Of a stretch of DNA of 64,000 nt, positions 8,916-18,625 are shown in pieces (the stretch's first letter is position 1; each line of letters starts with the position of its first letter). The position numbers and the translations under genes were made by a program. Under the pieces are notes generated by a model. It saw only the letters and a program-made list of their open reading frames with translations, was not told the DNA's origin and searched no databases. The stretch lies in contig CAWFTN010000001.1 of NCBI GenBank assembly GCA_963818925.1, positions 2,232,001-2,296,000 of the forward strand, read 5' to 3'. The DNA is from JAMXLG01 sp963818925 (lineage in GTDB: Bacteria; Vulcanimicrobiota; Vulcanimicrobiia; Vulcanimicrobiales; Vulcanimicrobiaceae).

Positions 8916-11331
8916 ATGCTTCGCCACGTCATGCTTAATGCTGTCGTTTTTCTGATCGCCGCTGCAGTTACGCAGGCACCGTTTCATCAAACGATTTCCC
9001 CACCGTATACATTTTCCGATACCATCATTCGATTGCGCTTCGATCTTCACCGTGAGATCGTCTACGGGCATGAAACGGCGATCGTGCAAACGGCAGGCGC
9101 TGCTCGAAAACTTCGTTTTGATTCTGCCGGTATTCGATACGATCGTATCAACGTGGATGGAAAGGCGGCGTCATACCACGTAAACGACGCGGCGCAAACC
9201 GTCAGTATCACGTTGCGACATGCGTCACGTGCGCGCGCTCCGGTCACCGTCGATTTCTTCTACCATACCCATCCGCAAGCAGGGCTCTACTTTATCAAGC
9301 CGGACGGAGCGTACCATAACGTAACGCCGGAAATTTGGACGCAAGGCGAACCGACGGACAATCACCGATGGTTCCCTACATGGGACGAACCGAACGCAAA
9401 GACGCCGAGCGAACTAATCATTACCGTTCCGCGCGATTGGACGGTCATCGGAAACGGGTTCCTGAAATCGCACACGACGAGCGGAGACGGACGCCGTTTG
9501 GGACTGGCGTTCACGGCATCCGAAGTCAACGTATTTGATTGCGTTCGCGGCGGGCCCGTTGTCGCGTTACCATTCCGCACTCGGCCGCCTTACCGTTGAT
9601 TCGTACGTACCGCCGTCGTATTCAAATCTAAATGCCGGCTGTTTCGGTAACACGCGCCGGATGATCGCCTATTACGATCGCACGATCGGCGTGCAGTATC
9701 CGTTTTCGAAATACGACCAAGTTGCCGCGGAGCGCGATTTCTTCGGCGGAATGGAAAATGAATCGATCACCATTATCGCCGATAAGGCGCTTCATCCGGC
9801 GATCGAAGACGTCGAGCGCAGCTGTGATTTGGTTGTTTCACACGAGCTTGCCCAGCACTGGTTCGGTGATGATGCGACGATGATGGATTGGTCGAACGAA
9901 TGGCTCAACGAGGGGTTCGCTACGTACTTCGACGAGCTGTGGACCGGAGAACGGGAAGGACCGGACGCCTTTGACTACGCGCGATATCAAGGCCAACAGG
10001 AATACTTCGCAGAGTCACGCTCGCAAATGCGTCCCGTAGTCGACTACCGCTACGACGATCCGCTGCAACTCTTCGATACGGTTGGACATGAGGGCGCGGC
10101 TGAACGTATCCACATGCTGCGCTACCTGGTCGGCGACCGGCGCTTCTTTGCGACGCTCAAGCATTATCTTCTTCAGTACCAATACCGTAATGCAACGACC
10201 GACCAGTTTTTTTCGAGCATCGAGGCATCACTCGGCATCGACCTCCGCTGGTTCAAGGACGAATGGTTCTATCGAGCCGCCTATCCCCGATACGATGTGA
10301 GCTTCAACTACGACATAACACGCCACCGGCTTGTGCTCGCGGTCGCGCAATCTACGGCGGATGGGAAGCCGTTTCGCATGCCGGTCGACATCGAAGCGTA
10401 CGCCGGCGGCACGGTCGTGCGAACGCACATGATGATTGATTCGATGCACCAGCGAATTGAGCTGAACGGGCTGGCATCGTACCCGAAGATGATCCTGTTC
10501 GATCCAAACGACAATATCGTACGGGAATTGCACGTATCGGAGCCGGCGACGATGCTCGCGTATGAGGCGGTGCATGCGGCTCACGTCCCCGATCGACTGT
10601 GGGCCATCGATCAACTCTCGAAGCTTTCCAGCGGAGACGATCGTGCAACGGCAGGCGAGGCTTTTCGCACGGTCGCCGCATTCGATAGATTCTATGGCGT
10701 CAGGGCAGCGGCGGTAAGTGCCGGCGCAAGCTTTGACGACAGCGCCATTGTGCTCACCGGCACACGTGATGCCGACGTCCGGGTTCGACTGGCCGCGATC
10801 AGTGCCGCTACGCAGCTGCACCATCCCTCGGACGTGATTGTCACAACGCTCAACGCCCTGTCATCCGCGCGCGATCCGCAGATCGCCGCAGCTGCACTAT
10901 CGGCAATGGGCCGGCTTCGTCTACCGCATGCCTTTGATAGTCTTACGCGGGCGCTTGACGTTCAATCATTCAACGAAGAGATCGCAAGCGGAGCGATTGA
11001 CGGATTGGGTGCCCTCGGCGACCAGCGGGCGGTTTTGCCGATCATGAAACGAACTGCGTACGGAATCAGCGACAACGAGCGCAATCATGCAGTTGCCGCG
11101 CTCGCGATGCTCGCAATGCATTTGCATCGAGAGCACGAAGCGCTTCGGACCCTAGTGCACTTGGCGACGAGCGATCCGGTGATTAGCACCAGACTCGCTG
11201 CAATTGGCGCCCTCGGCACACTGGGCGATCGCGAAGCGTTGCCGTCGTTGCATCGCCTGGAGCAAACCGATGCCCTCGAAGTCGTCCGGCTCTCTTCCAG
11301 AAACGCTATCGCGGCACTTCAAATGCGATAA
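8916..11331 (+). pseudogene. M1 family (gluzincin) aminopeptidase with HEAT-like C-terminus, broken by a frameshift
   Basis: Two overlapping frames make one protein: 8916-9599 (signal peptide and N-terminal beta domain) and a second frame running to 11331. Reading the second frame back past 9535 gives PKSTYLIAFAAGPLSRY, the conserved M1 segment; the first frame gives the preceding GLAFTAS. Removing one base near 9520 (the cc of gcatccg) joins them as FTASKSTYLIAF. The second frame carries GGMEN, the zinc site HELAQH plus Glu in WLNEGF, then helical HEAT-like repeats from about 10540. The enzyme would remove N-terminal amino acids outside the cytoplasm. Either a true +1 frameshift or a sequencing error; otherwise the gene is intact. 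Confidence 0.85.
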
Positions 11332-11500
11332 AAACTCGGAGCCGACGGTTCGTTCGTCGGCCGAAAGTTTCATAACACGTTCCCAGGCGGTGAACGCTCC
11401 CCAAGAGAGCGCCGCGATCGCATCCCGGATCACTGTAGCTTCGCATCGAAGGTTCGCCGTATAGCGCACCGTACCACCGGCGCGGTATCCAGGCGGGAAT

Positions 11501-11530
11501 CATGGTGACGGAGCCGTCAGCCTCACCATG
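11501..11530. terminator. Inverted repeat between convergent genes, possible weak terminator
   Basis: A perfect 8-base inverted repeat, CATGGTGA/TCACCATG, with a 14-base loop lies between the ends of the M1 peptidase and the BNR lipoprotein genes. A short AT-rich stretch (caattttaat) follows on the plus side, but the stem is not GC-rich and there is no immediate T-run. A termination role is a guess from position. Confidence 0.3.
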
Positions 11531-11567
11531 AGAAATCCATCACAATTTTAATCTAAATGCTTCTTTC

Positions 11568-13025
11568 CTATGGGCGGAAATGCCGCGGCGGATGGTCCGG
11601 TCGAGTTGACCGAATGAGCTCATTTGCCCGCATCGCGCGACGCGGCGCGTTTGCTACGATTGCTATTCGGCCGGCAAACGTTGCTTCGTCGAGCAACATG
11701 CCTGGAGCGGACGCTTGCGCAAAAATCGATACGGGCGAACCGTCTGCGAACACCGTAGCGTCATAGTCGGCAACCATTCTGCCCTGCGTCGTCCGTGCCA
11801 GCCAGAGCGTTGACATCGGCGCGCTTAGCGTGACCGGCGGAGTCCATGTCGCACCGCCATCGGCTGATTCGGAGTACTGCGCCGTCAGCGCGCACGTCGT
11901 GCCGCATGCGGCATTCGCGTACGCGTAGTACGAAAGGCCAACGCGCGCGGGAGCGTTCGAGTCGCTTGCGAGACTTGGTATGAAATGATCGACGCCGCTC
12001 CCGATCGCGTCGAGCGGGATGCGTTGCGGCTGCGACCACTGCACGCCGTCGCTCGAACTTACGAAGACAAGGTCGTTCGCGCTGCATGAAGGCTCGAAGC
12101 GGCAATCTTGCCACACTGCGTAGACGCCGCGCGACCCGCCAGACGCTGTCGAAATAAGCGAGCCGCTGCGAAGATTTCCGCCTTGAGAGTGATCGACGAT
12201 CGCCGCGATGCGTTTCGAAGCGCTCCACGTTTGGCCGCCGTCGTGCGAAACGAAAGCGAAGACCGAAGCTTCGTTGAAATCGTCGCCTATAACGACGGCA
12301 GTGCCGTTCGAAAGTGACACGGCCTGCGCGCCAATTCCAATTGCGCTATCCGCGCTGGTCCTCGCGACACTCCAGGTCCGGCCACCATCTCGTGAAGTGC
12401 TGATCTCGATCAACCCGTTACGGCCGAAATCATCCCACGCGACGTAACACGTCCCGAACTGCGGGCTCGTGGACGCGTTGTCGCACGCGACCCACTCTTT
12501 ATCGTCGCTGACGTCACCGTGCGAAACTGCAACAGGAGCGCCGAAATGCACGCCATCGATTGAGCGCACGACCATTGGATACGGCGCGGTGCCGGAAACG
12601 ACAGGAAGCAGCGCAACGAGCCACACGCCATGCGCCTGATCGTGCGCGACCGAGGCATCTCCGGCGCTTTGAGCCGCGCCTCCCGTAACCGTGGTCACGC
12701 CTGCAAGAAGCGAAGCCGTCCAAGTGCGACCGCCGTCAAATGATGTAGCGGCACCGACCCCGGAGGCGCCGGCGACGAACTGGCGCGCGACCTGAAACGC
12801 CGCCACGATCGTTGCGCCGCTGGCGGCGGCACCCGGCTCAACCTCGGTCGCGTGTTGTCCATTCGGATCGCTCAGCGCATCGGCGCTAACGAGGACCTCT
12901 GACGCCGCTGAAGTTGGGAACGGCGTTGGTGTCGGAGTGAACGTCGCGGGCGGCGCAGTGGCGGCACCGCCGCAAGCCGCGAGCCCGATCAAACTCGCGA
13001 GCGCTGCGAGCCTTCGAACGCCCAT
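11568..13025 (-). CDS. BNR-repeat (sialidase-like propeller) lipoprotein
   Basis: A 485-aa surface lipoprotein. The frame is open from 13094, but the ATG at 13025 starts a typical lipoprotein signal with lipobox LAAC|GG, so it is preferred. A proline/threonine linker follows, then a beta-propeller with at least four Asp-box motifs of the form SxDGGxTW (SFDGGRTW, SRDGGRTW, SHDGGQTW, SADGGATW). Such propellers occur in exo-alpha-sialidases, but no catalytic arginine triad can be assigned, so binding or another hydrolytic role is equally possible. Confidence 0.82.
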   Translation of the reverse strand: MGVRRLAALASLIGLAACGGAATAPPATFTPTPTPFPTSAASEVLVSADALSDPNGQHATEVEPGAAASGATIVAAFQVARQFVAGASGVGAATSFDGGRTWTASLLAGVTTVTGGAAQSAGDASVAHDQAHGVWLVALLPVVSGTAPYPMVVRSIDGVHFGAPVAVSHGDVSDDKEWVACDNASTSPQFGTCYVAWDDFGRNGLIEISTSRDGGRTWSVARTSADSAIGIGAQAVSLSNGTAVVIGDDFNEASVFAFVSHDGGQTWSASKRIAAIVDHSQGGNLRSGSLISTASGGSRGVYAVWQDCRFEPSCSANDLVFVSSSDGVQWSQPQRIPLDAIGSGVDHFIPSLASDSNAPARVGLSYYAYANAACGTTCALTAQYSESADGGATWTPPVTLSAPMSTLWLARTTQGRMVADYDATVFADGSPVSIFAQASAPGMLLDEATFAGRIAIVANAPRRAMRANELIRSTRPDHPPRHFRP

Positions 13026-13080
13026 ACGACCAAAGCGTCCCGGCTGCAGTCTGCGTGACTGCGTGATACGCATAGACGTC

Positions 13081-13416
13081 GCAAAGGACTTCAAGGACTG
13101 CGGTGTTTCTCCGCACTACGGGAACCACGACAACGCTCTCGCGCTTTTTCATGCACCGTCCGAACGTGGCGCGATTGAAGCTGGTCTCGCGCGCCTCATC
13201 GCGCAGCACCTTCCTAGCGCGCATGCGACACTCTCGCCGAATGAAGTTGCCTCGACGCTATCTCGCTCGACGATTGGCCTCGTTGCCGATTGGCTCGCAG
13301 CGGATCGTCGTGTCACTCCCGACAAGCTCGCTACGACTTTGGTAAAAACCGCGGAGGCAACCCGCGCGGGGCTTTCCCTCAGTCGATCAAATGAGTGCGC
13401 TTCAACACCTGGCTAA
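13081..13416 (+). pseudogene. Possible TetR-family regulator C-terminal remnant
   Basis: This frame has no start codon of its own and runs back into the antisense of the lipoprotein gene. Its product after about 13100 reads like the ligand-binding C-terminal half of a TetR regulator: ERGAIEAGLARLIAQHL, then a polar loop, STIGLVADWLAADRRVTPDKL and a final amphipathic helix. No N-terminal helix-turn-helix is visible, so it would be a truncated copy. The call rests on pattern recognition only. Confidence 0.35.
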
Positions 13417-13614
13417 AAGCAAATAGGATCCGACTATTGAGCAGGATTTGTTTTGGTACCGGTGCGCGGTATCGCCCTGCTTAGTTCGCGTGCGCTCAGC
13501 GGGTGCTCTGCGAAGCTTTGAACCTCGCAGTTTTACCGGCCGGGCACTCGGCGCACTCTGACGAAACTTCGCGCTTGCATTCGCGTATATTACGCGGAAC
13601 ATTGGAGGTGCCGT

Positions 13615-13755
13615 ATGAGTTTGCCGTTCGCAATCGTGCTCTCCACCATGATTATATGCGCAAGCGTACTGGCGGTGGTAGCCGTTTCCTTCGTTTGGGT
13701 TGCGCGACAGCCGCGAACGTGCCCGCACTGCGGCGAACGGCTGCGCGCCGGCTAG
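13615..13755 (+). CDS. 46-residue single-span membrane peptide with CPHCG motif
   Basis: A short gene with a strong Shine-Dalgarno sequence (ggaggt, 8 bases before the ATG). The product has one hydrophobic helix (residues 5-28) followed by a basic stretch and RTCPHCGERLRAG, half a zinc-ribbon knuckle that might pair in a dimer. It is followed by intergenic DNA and the terminator of the tRNA fragment. Function unknown; the start signal and helix make it likely to be real. Confidence 0.55.
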   Translation: MSLPFAIVLSTMIICASVLAVVAVSFVWVARQPRTCPHCGERLRAG

Positions 13756-13838
13756 CCCGGGCCCTGTCGCCGGCATCGCCGATTCTTCTGTGCCGCTTCA
13801 GTGCCCGGCGCCGGCCGGCAAATCGATCGCAGCCCAAA

Positions 13839-13860
13839 CAAAAAAACCCGTGGAGACGGG
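13839..13860 (-). terminator. Rho-independent terminator beyond the tRNA-Thr fragment
   Basis: Read on the minus strand: a stem CCCGT/ACGGG with a four-base loop followed by a run of T (a-run at 13839-13846 on the plus strand). It sits directly beyond the tRNA-Thr 3'-half copy, where the terminator of an intact tRNA gene would be. It probably was the original chromosomal terminator of that tRNA. Confidence 0.65.
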
Positions 13861-13864
13861 CTTC

Positions 13865-13917
13865 TTCTGGAGCCGACGGCCGGACTCGAACCGGCGACCT
13901 GCTGATTACGAATCAGC
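13865..13917 (-). repeat. 53-bp copy of the tRNA-Thr 3' half (attachment-site-like direct repeat)
   Basis: These 53 bases are identical to 20577-20629. They contain the whole anticodon stem-loop (anticodon CGT), variable region, T-arm, 3' acceptor strand and CCA of the tRNA-Thr gene at 20580-20655. Identity ends exactly at the 5' edge of the anticodon stem; no D-arm or 5' acceptor strand follows, so this is not a working tRNA. Tyrosine-recombinase islands leave just such a displaced 3' half at the far end of the element. Confidence 0.8.
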
Positions 13918-14406
13918 GGACCCCCGTATTACACGGTCTAAGGCGTATTGTGATCTGCCGTTTCGTGCAGAGGCGACGTCGCGATCGAGCCATTCCATCC
14001 ATTACGTGCCGGCCTGGTGTGGGCCGTCCGTGCCATCCCCGTGCCACTGCCGCCAACGGGAATCGAATCCGCTAACATCCGTGTCGTCTGGTATCAGTAC
14101 GTCCGTCTGGTCTCGTTTTGTGCGGGAAAGCATCCGGCGAGACCCATCCCGTACGATCGAGTATCAAGGAGTTCGTGACCTTTTCGTGACCATTCAGTAG
14201 ACCGGCTAATAGCTCCGATCGAACCGATACACACGCGAGAGGTTCCGTCCCCGGCGTGCGGAGCCGCTTGCGCCGCTTGCCCAAATGAACTCTGCTTGCA
14301 TCTTGCCGGGAATACGGGTACGCGGGACAGTTAAATCGTAGCAAGGAGCCTACACTAAGGCTCCGCCACTTCAATTGCGGAGCGGCTGCGATCCGGGTGT
14401 GTCGAA
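13918..14406. other. Non-coding stretch at the inner edge of the candidate island
   Basis: No gene with a credible start or domain is seen. Around 14060-14085 the minus strand has a T-arm-like sequence (GCGGA-TTCGATT-CCCGT, one mismatch) followed by no CCA, possibly another tRNA scrap. A hairpin ggagcc/ggctcc with an eight-base loop lies at 14345-14364, shortly before the PAS-GGDEF-EAL gene, and could be a weak terminator or 5' leader stem. An integrase, expected next to an attachment site, is absent. Confidence 0.4.
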
Positions 14407-16803
14407 ATGAAAAACGTCTCGTCTGGCTCCCGTTGGCGCGACATCGATGCTCGGCTCGATCTCATTTGGGACATTCCCGTCCCGGTGCTCGTTGTCGACC
14501 AAGAATCGCTCGCATTCTTGGATGCGAATCGTTGCGCGTTAGACGCCTACGGGTATTCGCTGGACGAACTGCGTCAAATGGGCGTCGGGCACCCAAAACT
14601 TTCAATAGACCCCGAGAGTGCCCGAGCATTTGCGCAGCGTATCCGAGATTCGGATAACCCGATCATCGGTGGTCCTTTTCAAACGCGCACCGCGAACGGC
14701 TCCTTGCGTACCGATGAAGTCGTTCTTGTACCGCGCACGTTCGATGGCCGCAAGATTTCAATCGCGATTTTGAAGGACGTTACCGAGGCACGTCGCGCCG
14801 AAGAGCGCTATCATACGCTGTTCACATCGTTTCCGCTGCCGCTGATCATTTACGATCCTGATTCGCTGCGCTTTCTCGAGGTTAACGAAGCCGCGAGCGA
14901 AGAGTTTGGGTATTCTCGAGAAGAGTTCCTCAATATGTCGCTCCCCGATCTGCAGCCCGTGCCGTCGTCTGGGGAGACGACGTCGAAGATTATTTCGCGC
15001 CAACATGGACAACGACGTTATCAGAAAAAAGATGGGTCATTCGTCGATGTCGAGGTGTCCAGTGACGACGTATCGTTCGGGACTCGCACAGCGCGTATTC
15101 TTGTCGCCCGTGACGTGACCGCGCTCTTGCATCAAGAACGCGCGGCCGAATTAGCGTTAAGCCGACTAGATGAAGCGCAGGCGATTGCGCACCTCGGTAG
15201 TTTCACCTTTGATTTCCCGACACGGATGGCACGGTACGGCTCCGTTGAAATGCTTCGCATCCTCGGGCTTACGGAAACGGATCCGGGCTGTGATACGGAT
15301 ATTGCGCATTGGTTCTTCCCCGAAGATGTGGAACGAGTCCTGGACATTGCTCGATCGAGCGGACCGCAAGGAGAATTCGTTGCGGAGACACGGCTGCGAC
15401 GAGCCGACGGCCGGGTAATATGGGTTCGGATTCACGGCAAGACCGTTTTTGACGAAGCCGGCAACGCGGTCTCCGCCAGCGGGGCAATATATGATATCGA
15501 TGAACAAGTTCGGGCCGAGCAATATTTACAGTTCGCTGCATACCACGATCCGCTGACGTCGCTACCGAATCGCACGGCGCTCGTAAATGCGCTAGAAGAC
15601 GCCATGGATATGGGACACGCGGCCGTGTGCTATCTCGACTTTGACGGATTCAGTGAGATCAATGACAGTTTCGGCCACTCATTCGGTGACGAGATTCTAA
15701 AGCTCATCGCTCGACGGCTTGAATCAGGGCTGGAAGGCGCGCAACGGGTCTTTCGATGGGGCGGTGACGAGTTCGTAATCGTAATTCCCCTGCGTGACAG
15801 TTTGGACTCTTTTAAAGCGGTTCTCACGAGCGTTCGCTCAGAGCTCGAGCCAGCGTACAGCCTTGGGGGTCGAGAGGTATTCATCACGCCGAGCATCGGC
15901 ATTAGCCTATACCCCGAACACGGGCCGACCGCTGAAGATCTGATCAGAAGCGCAGACACGGCAATGTACGAGGCGAAGCGCCACAAGAACGCTAGCGCAG
16001 TATTCGCCCCAAGCATGTATGCTGCCGCTGCAAACCGTCGCAAGATTCAAAACGGCTTGCATCAAGCGATACGGCTGAACAAATTGGTATTGTCGTTCCA
16101 ACCGATCGTGGCCGCCAACGACGGCCGGCTCATTGAGGCCGAAGCGCTTCTCCGCTGGGTGGATCCCGAGGTCGGCGTCCGGTTTCCCGACGAGTTTATC
16201 GATGTTGCGGAGAGCTCGGGCCTTATTGTGCCGATTGGCGAATGGGTTATAGAAGAAACGTGTCGCTCAATCGCGACATTTAGGGAAAATTGCATCGACA
16301 TTCCAGTTGGTATTAACATTTCTTGCAAACAGTTTGAGACGGGAAATCTTCTCGCGCTGCTGAGTGATTCGATGAACCGATATGGAATCGATCCGTCGCT
16401 CATCGTTGTCGAAATCACCGAAACGGGTCTGATGCGAGATATCGAATCGTCGATCGGGCTAATGAACCAATTACATGCTGCCGGCATCCGCATTGCGATG
16501 GACGATTTTGGCACGGGATACAGTTCGCTCGCCTATCTTAAGCGTTTTCCGCTTGATATATTGAAGACGGATGGTGTGTTGCTTAAAGACCTTCAGTCCA
16601 GCGATCAAGATCGAGCCATAATTTCCGCAATCATCGAACTCGCGCGGGCAACAAAGCTGGAACTCATTGCCGAAGGTGTCGAGACATCAGATCAGGCGGA
16701 TCTTCTCCGATCGATGGGATGCGACGCGTTTCAGGGATATTATTTTTCTGAGCCGCTGGACGTTCAGGACTTTATCGGTTTTGCGAGGCGCACTCGGAAC
16801 TAG
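14407..16803 (+). CDS. PAS(x3)-GGDEF-EAL protein, c-di-GMP cyclase/phosphodiesterase
   Basis: A 798-aa cytoplasmic signalling protein without membrane segments. Three PAS-like sensor domains occupy about residues 15-130, 130-245 and 255-370. The GGDEF domain has an intact signature (GGDEF, 452-456) but lacks the RxxD inhibitory site at the usual spot (EGAQ at 443-446). The EAL domain has EALLRW (579-584) and DDFGTGYSS (from 699), both needed for hydrolysis. It can therefore potentially make and degrade c-di-GMP. It is the largest intact gene of the tRNA-bounded segment and has no operon partner. Confidence 0.92.
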   Translation: MKNVSSGSRWRDIDARLDLIWDIPVPVLVVDQESLAFLDANRCALDAYGYSLDELRQMGVGHPKLSIDPESARAFAQRIRDSDNPIIGGPFQTRTANGSLRTDEVVLVPRTFDGRKISIAILKDVTEARRAEERYHTLFTSFPLPLIIYDPDSLRFLEVNEAASEEFGYSREEFLNMSLPDLQPVPSSGETTSKIISRQHGQRRYQKKDGSFVDVEVSSDDVSFGTRTARILVARDVTALLHQERAAELALSRLDEAQAIAHLGSFTFDFPTRMARYGSVEMLRILGLTETDPGCDTDIAHWFFPEDVERVLDIARSSGPQGEFVAETRLRRADGRVIWVRIHGKTVFDEAGNAVSASGAIYDIDEQVRAEQYLQFAAYHDPLTSLPNRTALVNALEDAMDMGHAAVCYLDFDGFSEINDSFGHSFGDEILKLIARRLESGLEGAQRVFRWGGDEFVIVIPLRDSLDSFKAVLTSVRSELEPAYSLGGREVFITPSIGISLYPEHGPTAEDLIRSADTAMYEAKRHKNASAVFAPSMYAAAANRRKIQNGLHQAIRLNKLVLSFQPIVAANDGRLIEAEALLRWVDPEVGVRFPDEFIDVAESSGLIVPIGEWVIEETCRSIATFRENCIDIPVGINISCKQFETGNLLALLSDSMNRYGIDPSLIVVEITETGLMRDIESSIGLMNQLHAAGIRIAMDDFGTGYSSLAYLKRFPLDILKTDGVLLKDLQSSDQDRAIISAIIELARATKLELIAEGVETSDQADLLRSMGCDAFQGYYFSEPLDVQDFIGFARRTRN

Positions 16804-16856
16804 TCGGACGCTTCGATGAAGCTGGCCCGCTTCTGCGGAGAGTTTTTGGTTAGACA

Positions 16857-17750
16857 TCAAGCGGCTTGACTCATCCGCCGCTCGAATTCCATGGGGGAAA
16901 TGTTGCCGATCGACGTGTGCCGGCGGCGAGTGTTGTAGAACCCTTCGATGAACGCAAAGACCGCGAGTGCAGCATCACGTTGGTTTTTGAAGCGATGCTT
17001 GGCGAGTAGTTCGCATTCGAGAATGGCGTTGAAGCTTTCGCACATGGCGTTGTCGTAGCAATCTCCAACTGAACCCATCGAGGCCCGGACGCCGGCGTCG
17101 CCGCAGCGACGGCCTAAACGCAATCGATGTGTATTGCGTGCCTTGATCGGAGTGGTGGATCACGTTCGTCGGCTTCGATTGTGAACCGCCATGTCAAGCG
17201 CATCGATGACGAGTTCTGCCCGCATGTGGTTCGCCATCGCCGAGCCGACCACGCGGCGACTGAATACGTCGAGCACCACGGCGAGAAATAAGAACCCGGA
17301 CAGAGTCGGAACGTATGTGATGTCGGCAACCCACAGTTCGTCCCGTGCAGACGCCGTAAACGTGCGGTTGACGAGATCGGGCGCCGGGCGCGCATCTTTG
17401 TCACGAACCGTCGTCTTGAAACCTTTACGACGGCTTGCTCCTTGGATATTCCGTTCGCGCATCAGCCTTGCCACGCGTTTGTCACTCACGCGGATTCCCG
17501 CATCGCGAAGGTCAGCTTGAATTCGTGGACGGCCGTACGTCTGCTCCGAGTCATCGAAAAACTTCTCGATGGAGTCACCGATCGCTTTGTCGGATTCAGG
17601 TCGTTGAGACGGTTTACGATGAAGCAACGCATAATAGCCCACTGGTCGAGACTTCCAGAACGCGGCATTGCGTAGCGATTGGCCAAAGGGCGTGATGCGC
17701 TCTCACGAATTCGAAGACTTGGACCGTATCGAATCGGTCTCGCGAGCAAA
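16857..17750 (-). pseudogene. IS3-family transposase (OrfB-type) with multiple frameshifts
   Basis: The minus strand encodes an IS3/IS150-type DDE transposase in pieces. Frame one (17160-17642) has the HTH_21-like region YGRPRIQADLRDAG and the start of the catalytic core (ELWVADITY). IHHSDQGTQYTS appears in another frame around 17163-17120, and the C-terminal part (SMGSVGDCYDNAMCESFNAILECE, shortened here to its key residues D, N and E) returns to the first frame at 17123. Upstream, FEFVRAHHALWPIATQCRVLEVSTSG precedes 17642 in a third frame and joins GYYALLHRKPS by removing one g of ggg. With at least three indels it cannot make an active enzyme. Terminal repeats were not resolved and no OrfA is seen. 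Confidence 0.82.
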
Positions 17751-17764
17751 CCACGCGGCGGCTT

Positions 17765-17878
17765 TTGACAGAATTTATGCACGCATGGGCCGAAGTCGGG
17801 CACGATCTCGACTACAAGAAACTTCAAGGCGAGCCGAGCCTAGAGGAACTCCAGATTCTGGACGAATTAAATGATTGA
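17765..17878 (+). pseudogene. C-terminal fragment of a RelA/SpoT-domain protein
   Basis: A short plus-strand frame ends EFMHAWAEVGHDLDYK, then EPSLEELQILDELND and stop. The HAWAE..HDLDYK segment is typical of the RelA/SpoT nucleotidyltransferase fold as found in small (p)ppGpp synthetase-like proteins. The N-terminal part is missing and the IS3-type element abuts it, so insertion plus deletion probably destroyed the gene. Too short for certainty. Confidence 0.42.
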
Positions 17879-18028
17879 TGTGCAACCGTTTTGTCCTTCA
17901 TCGCATTGGTGACTCTATTCCAGGCCCTGGGCCACTCAGGACCGCAGCTCACGACCTAAGCGGCTCCAGTCTTAATAGCACGCTCCACCCTCGCTGCATC
18001 ATATCGAACCGCGAGGTGCAGGTCGCAT

Positions 18029-18552
18029 CTATCTGCGTGCGCGGACCCAGCGTGCCGAATCTGCGTCGGCCCAATCCGAGATCTGCTCGTATATCGAGCG
18101 GAGCATCGCGACGTATTGTTGATAAGCGTTGGCAAAGCGCGATGGCGGTCGAACCTGTTGGAACGCGTCCATCGCGTCATGTAGCGCGTTTCGAAGTCGT
18201 AGGAAGGGCGTACGGACGGCTTCTGTGTTTCCCGGCTGCGCCGATGCCGCCGCGAAGCCTCGCTCCACATGACGTTCCAAGTTGATCCGTCGGCAAAGTC
18301 AACCCAGCGCGCCCAGCACGATGAGTCGGAAACTGGCCCTCGTAGGTTTTGCTTCACCGGAAATAGAGGCCGCCCTATGAGAAGTCGCTTTCTGTGGTGC
18401 GGTTCAATTCGGATTCGAAAATCATACTCTTGCGGCCCGACGAGCACGCCAACGTATTTGACCGCCTTTGCGCGAGTAGCGCTATCGTATCGGCGTGAGC
18501 GTATGGTGTGGTGGAAATATCTATCGAAATCGTGACTGTATTGCGTAGGCAA
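18029..18552 (-). pseudogene. Hypothetical gene interrupted by a frameshift
   Basis: Two minus-strand frames read like protein in turn. The first (from 18552) is natural up to about 18290 (KYVGVLVGPQEYDFRIRIEP, FADGST) and then becomes arginine/serine-rich. The second (18280 to 18029) is natural throughout (FLRLRNALHDAMDAFQQV, MLRSIYEQISDWADADSA). A one-base shift near 18280 would join them into a protein of about 170 residues. No family is recognised. It may be a decayed island gene. Confidence 0.35.
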
Positions 18553-18625
18553 TTATACGCGGTCGCCATCCCGTCACGAACTAAGGCGTGCTACGTTCTA
18601 CGCATAAGCTTCGGGAGATTGCTGA

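Noticed and set aside
9515..9525. Programmed frameshift in the M1 aminopeptidase
   Set aside because: No slippery sequence, internal Shine-Dalgarno or downstream pseudoknot is evident; mutation or sequence error is simpler.
14055..14100. Possible second tRNA on the minus strand (T-arm-like GCGGA-TTCGATT-CCCGT)
   Set aside because: No acceptor pairing, anticodon arm or CCA could be built; at best a fragment.
13700..14200. Plus-strand frame containing RRPDSNRRPADYES and RESNPLTS, looking like a conserved protein
   Set aside because: These are well-known false translations of the antisense strand of tRNA genes; the DNA is a tRNA-Thr 3' half and a T-arm-like scrap.
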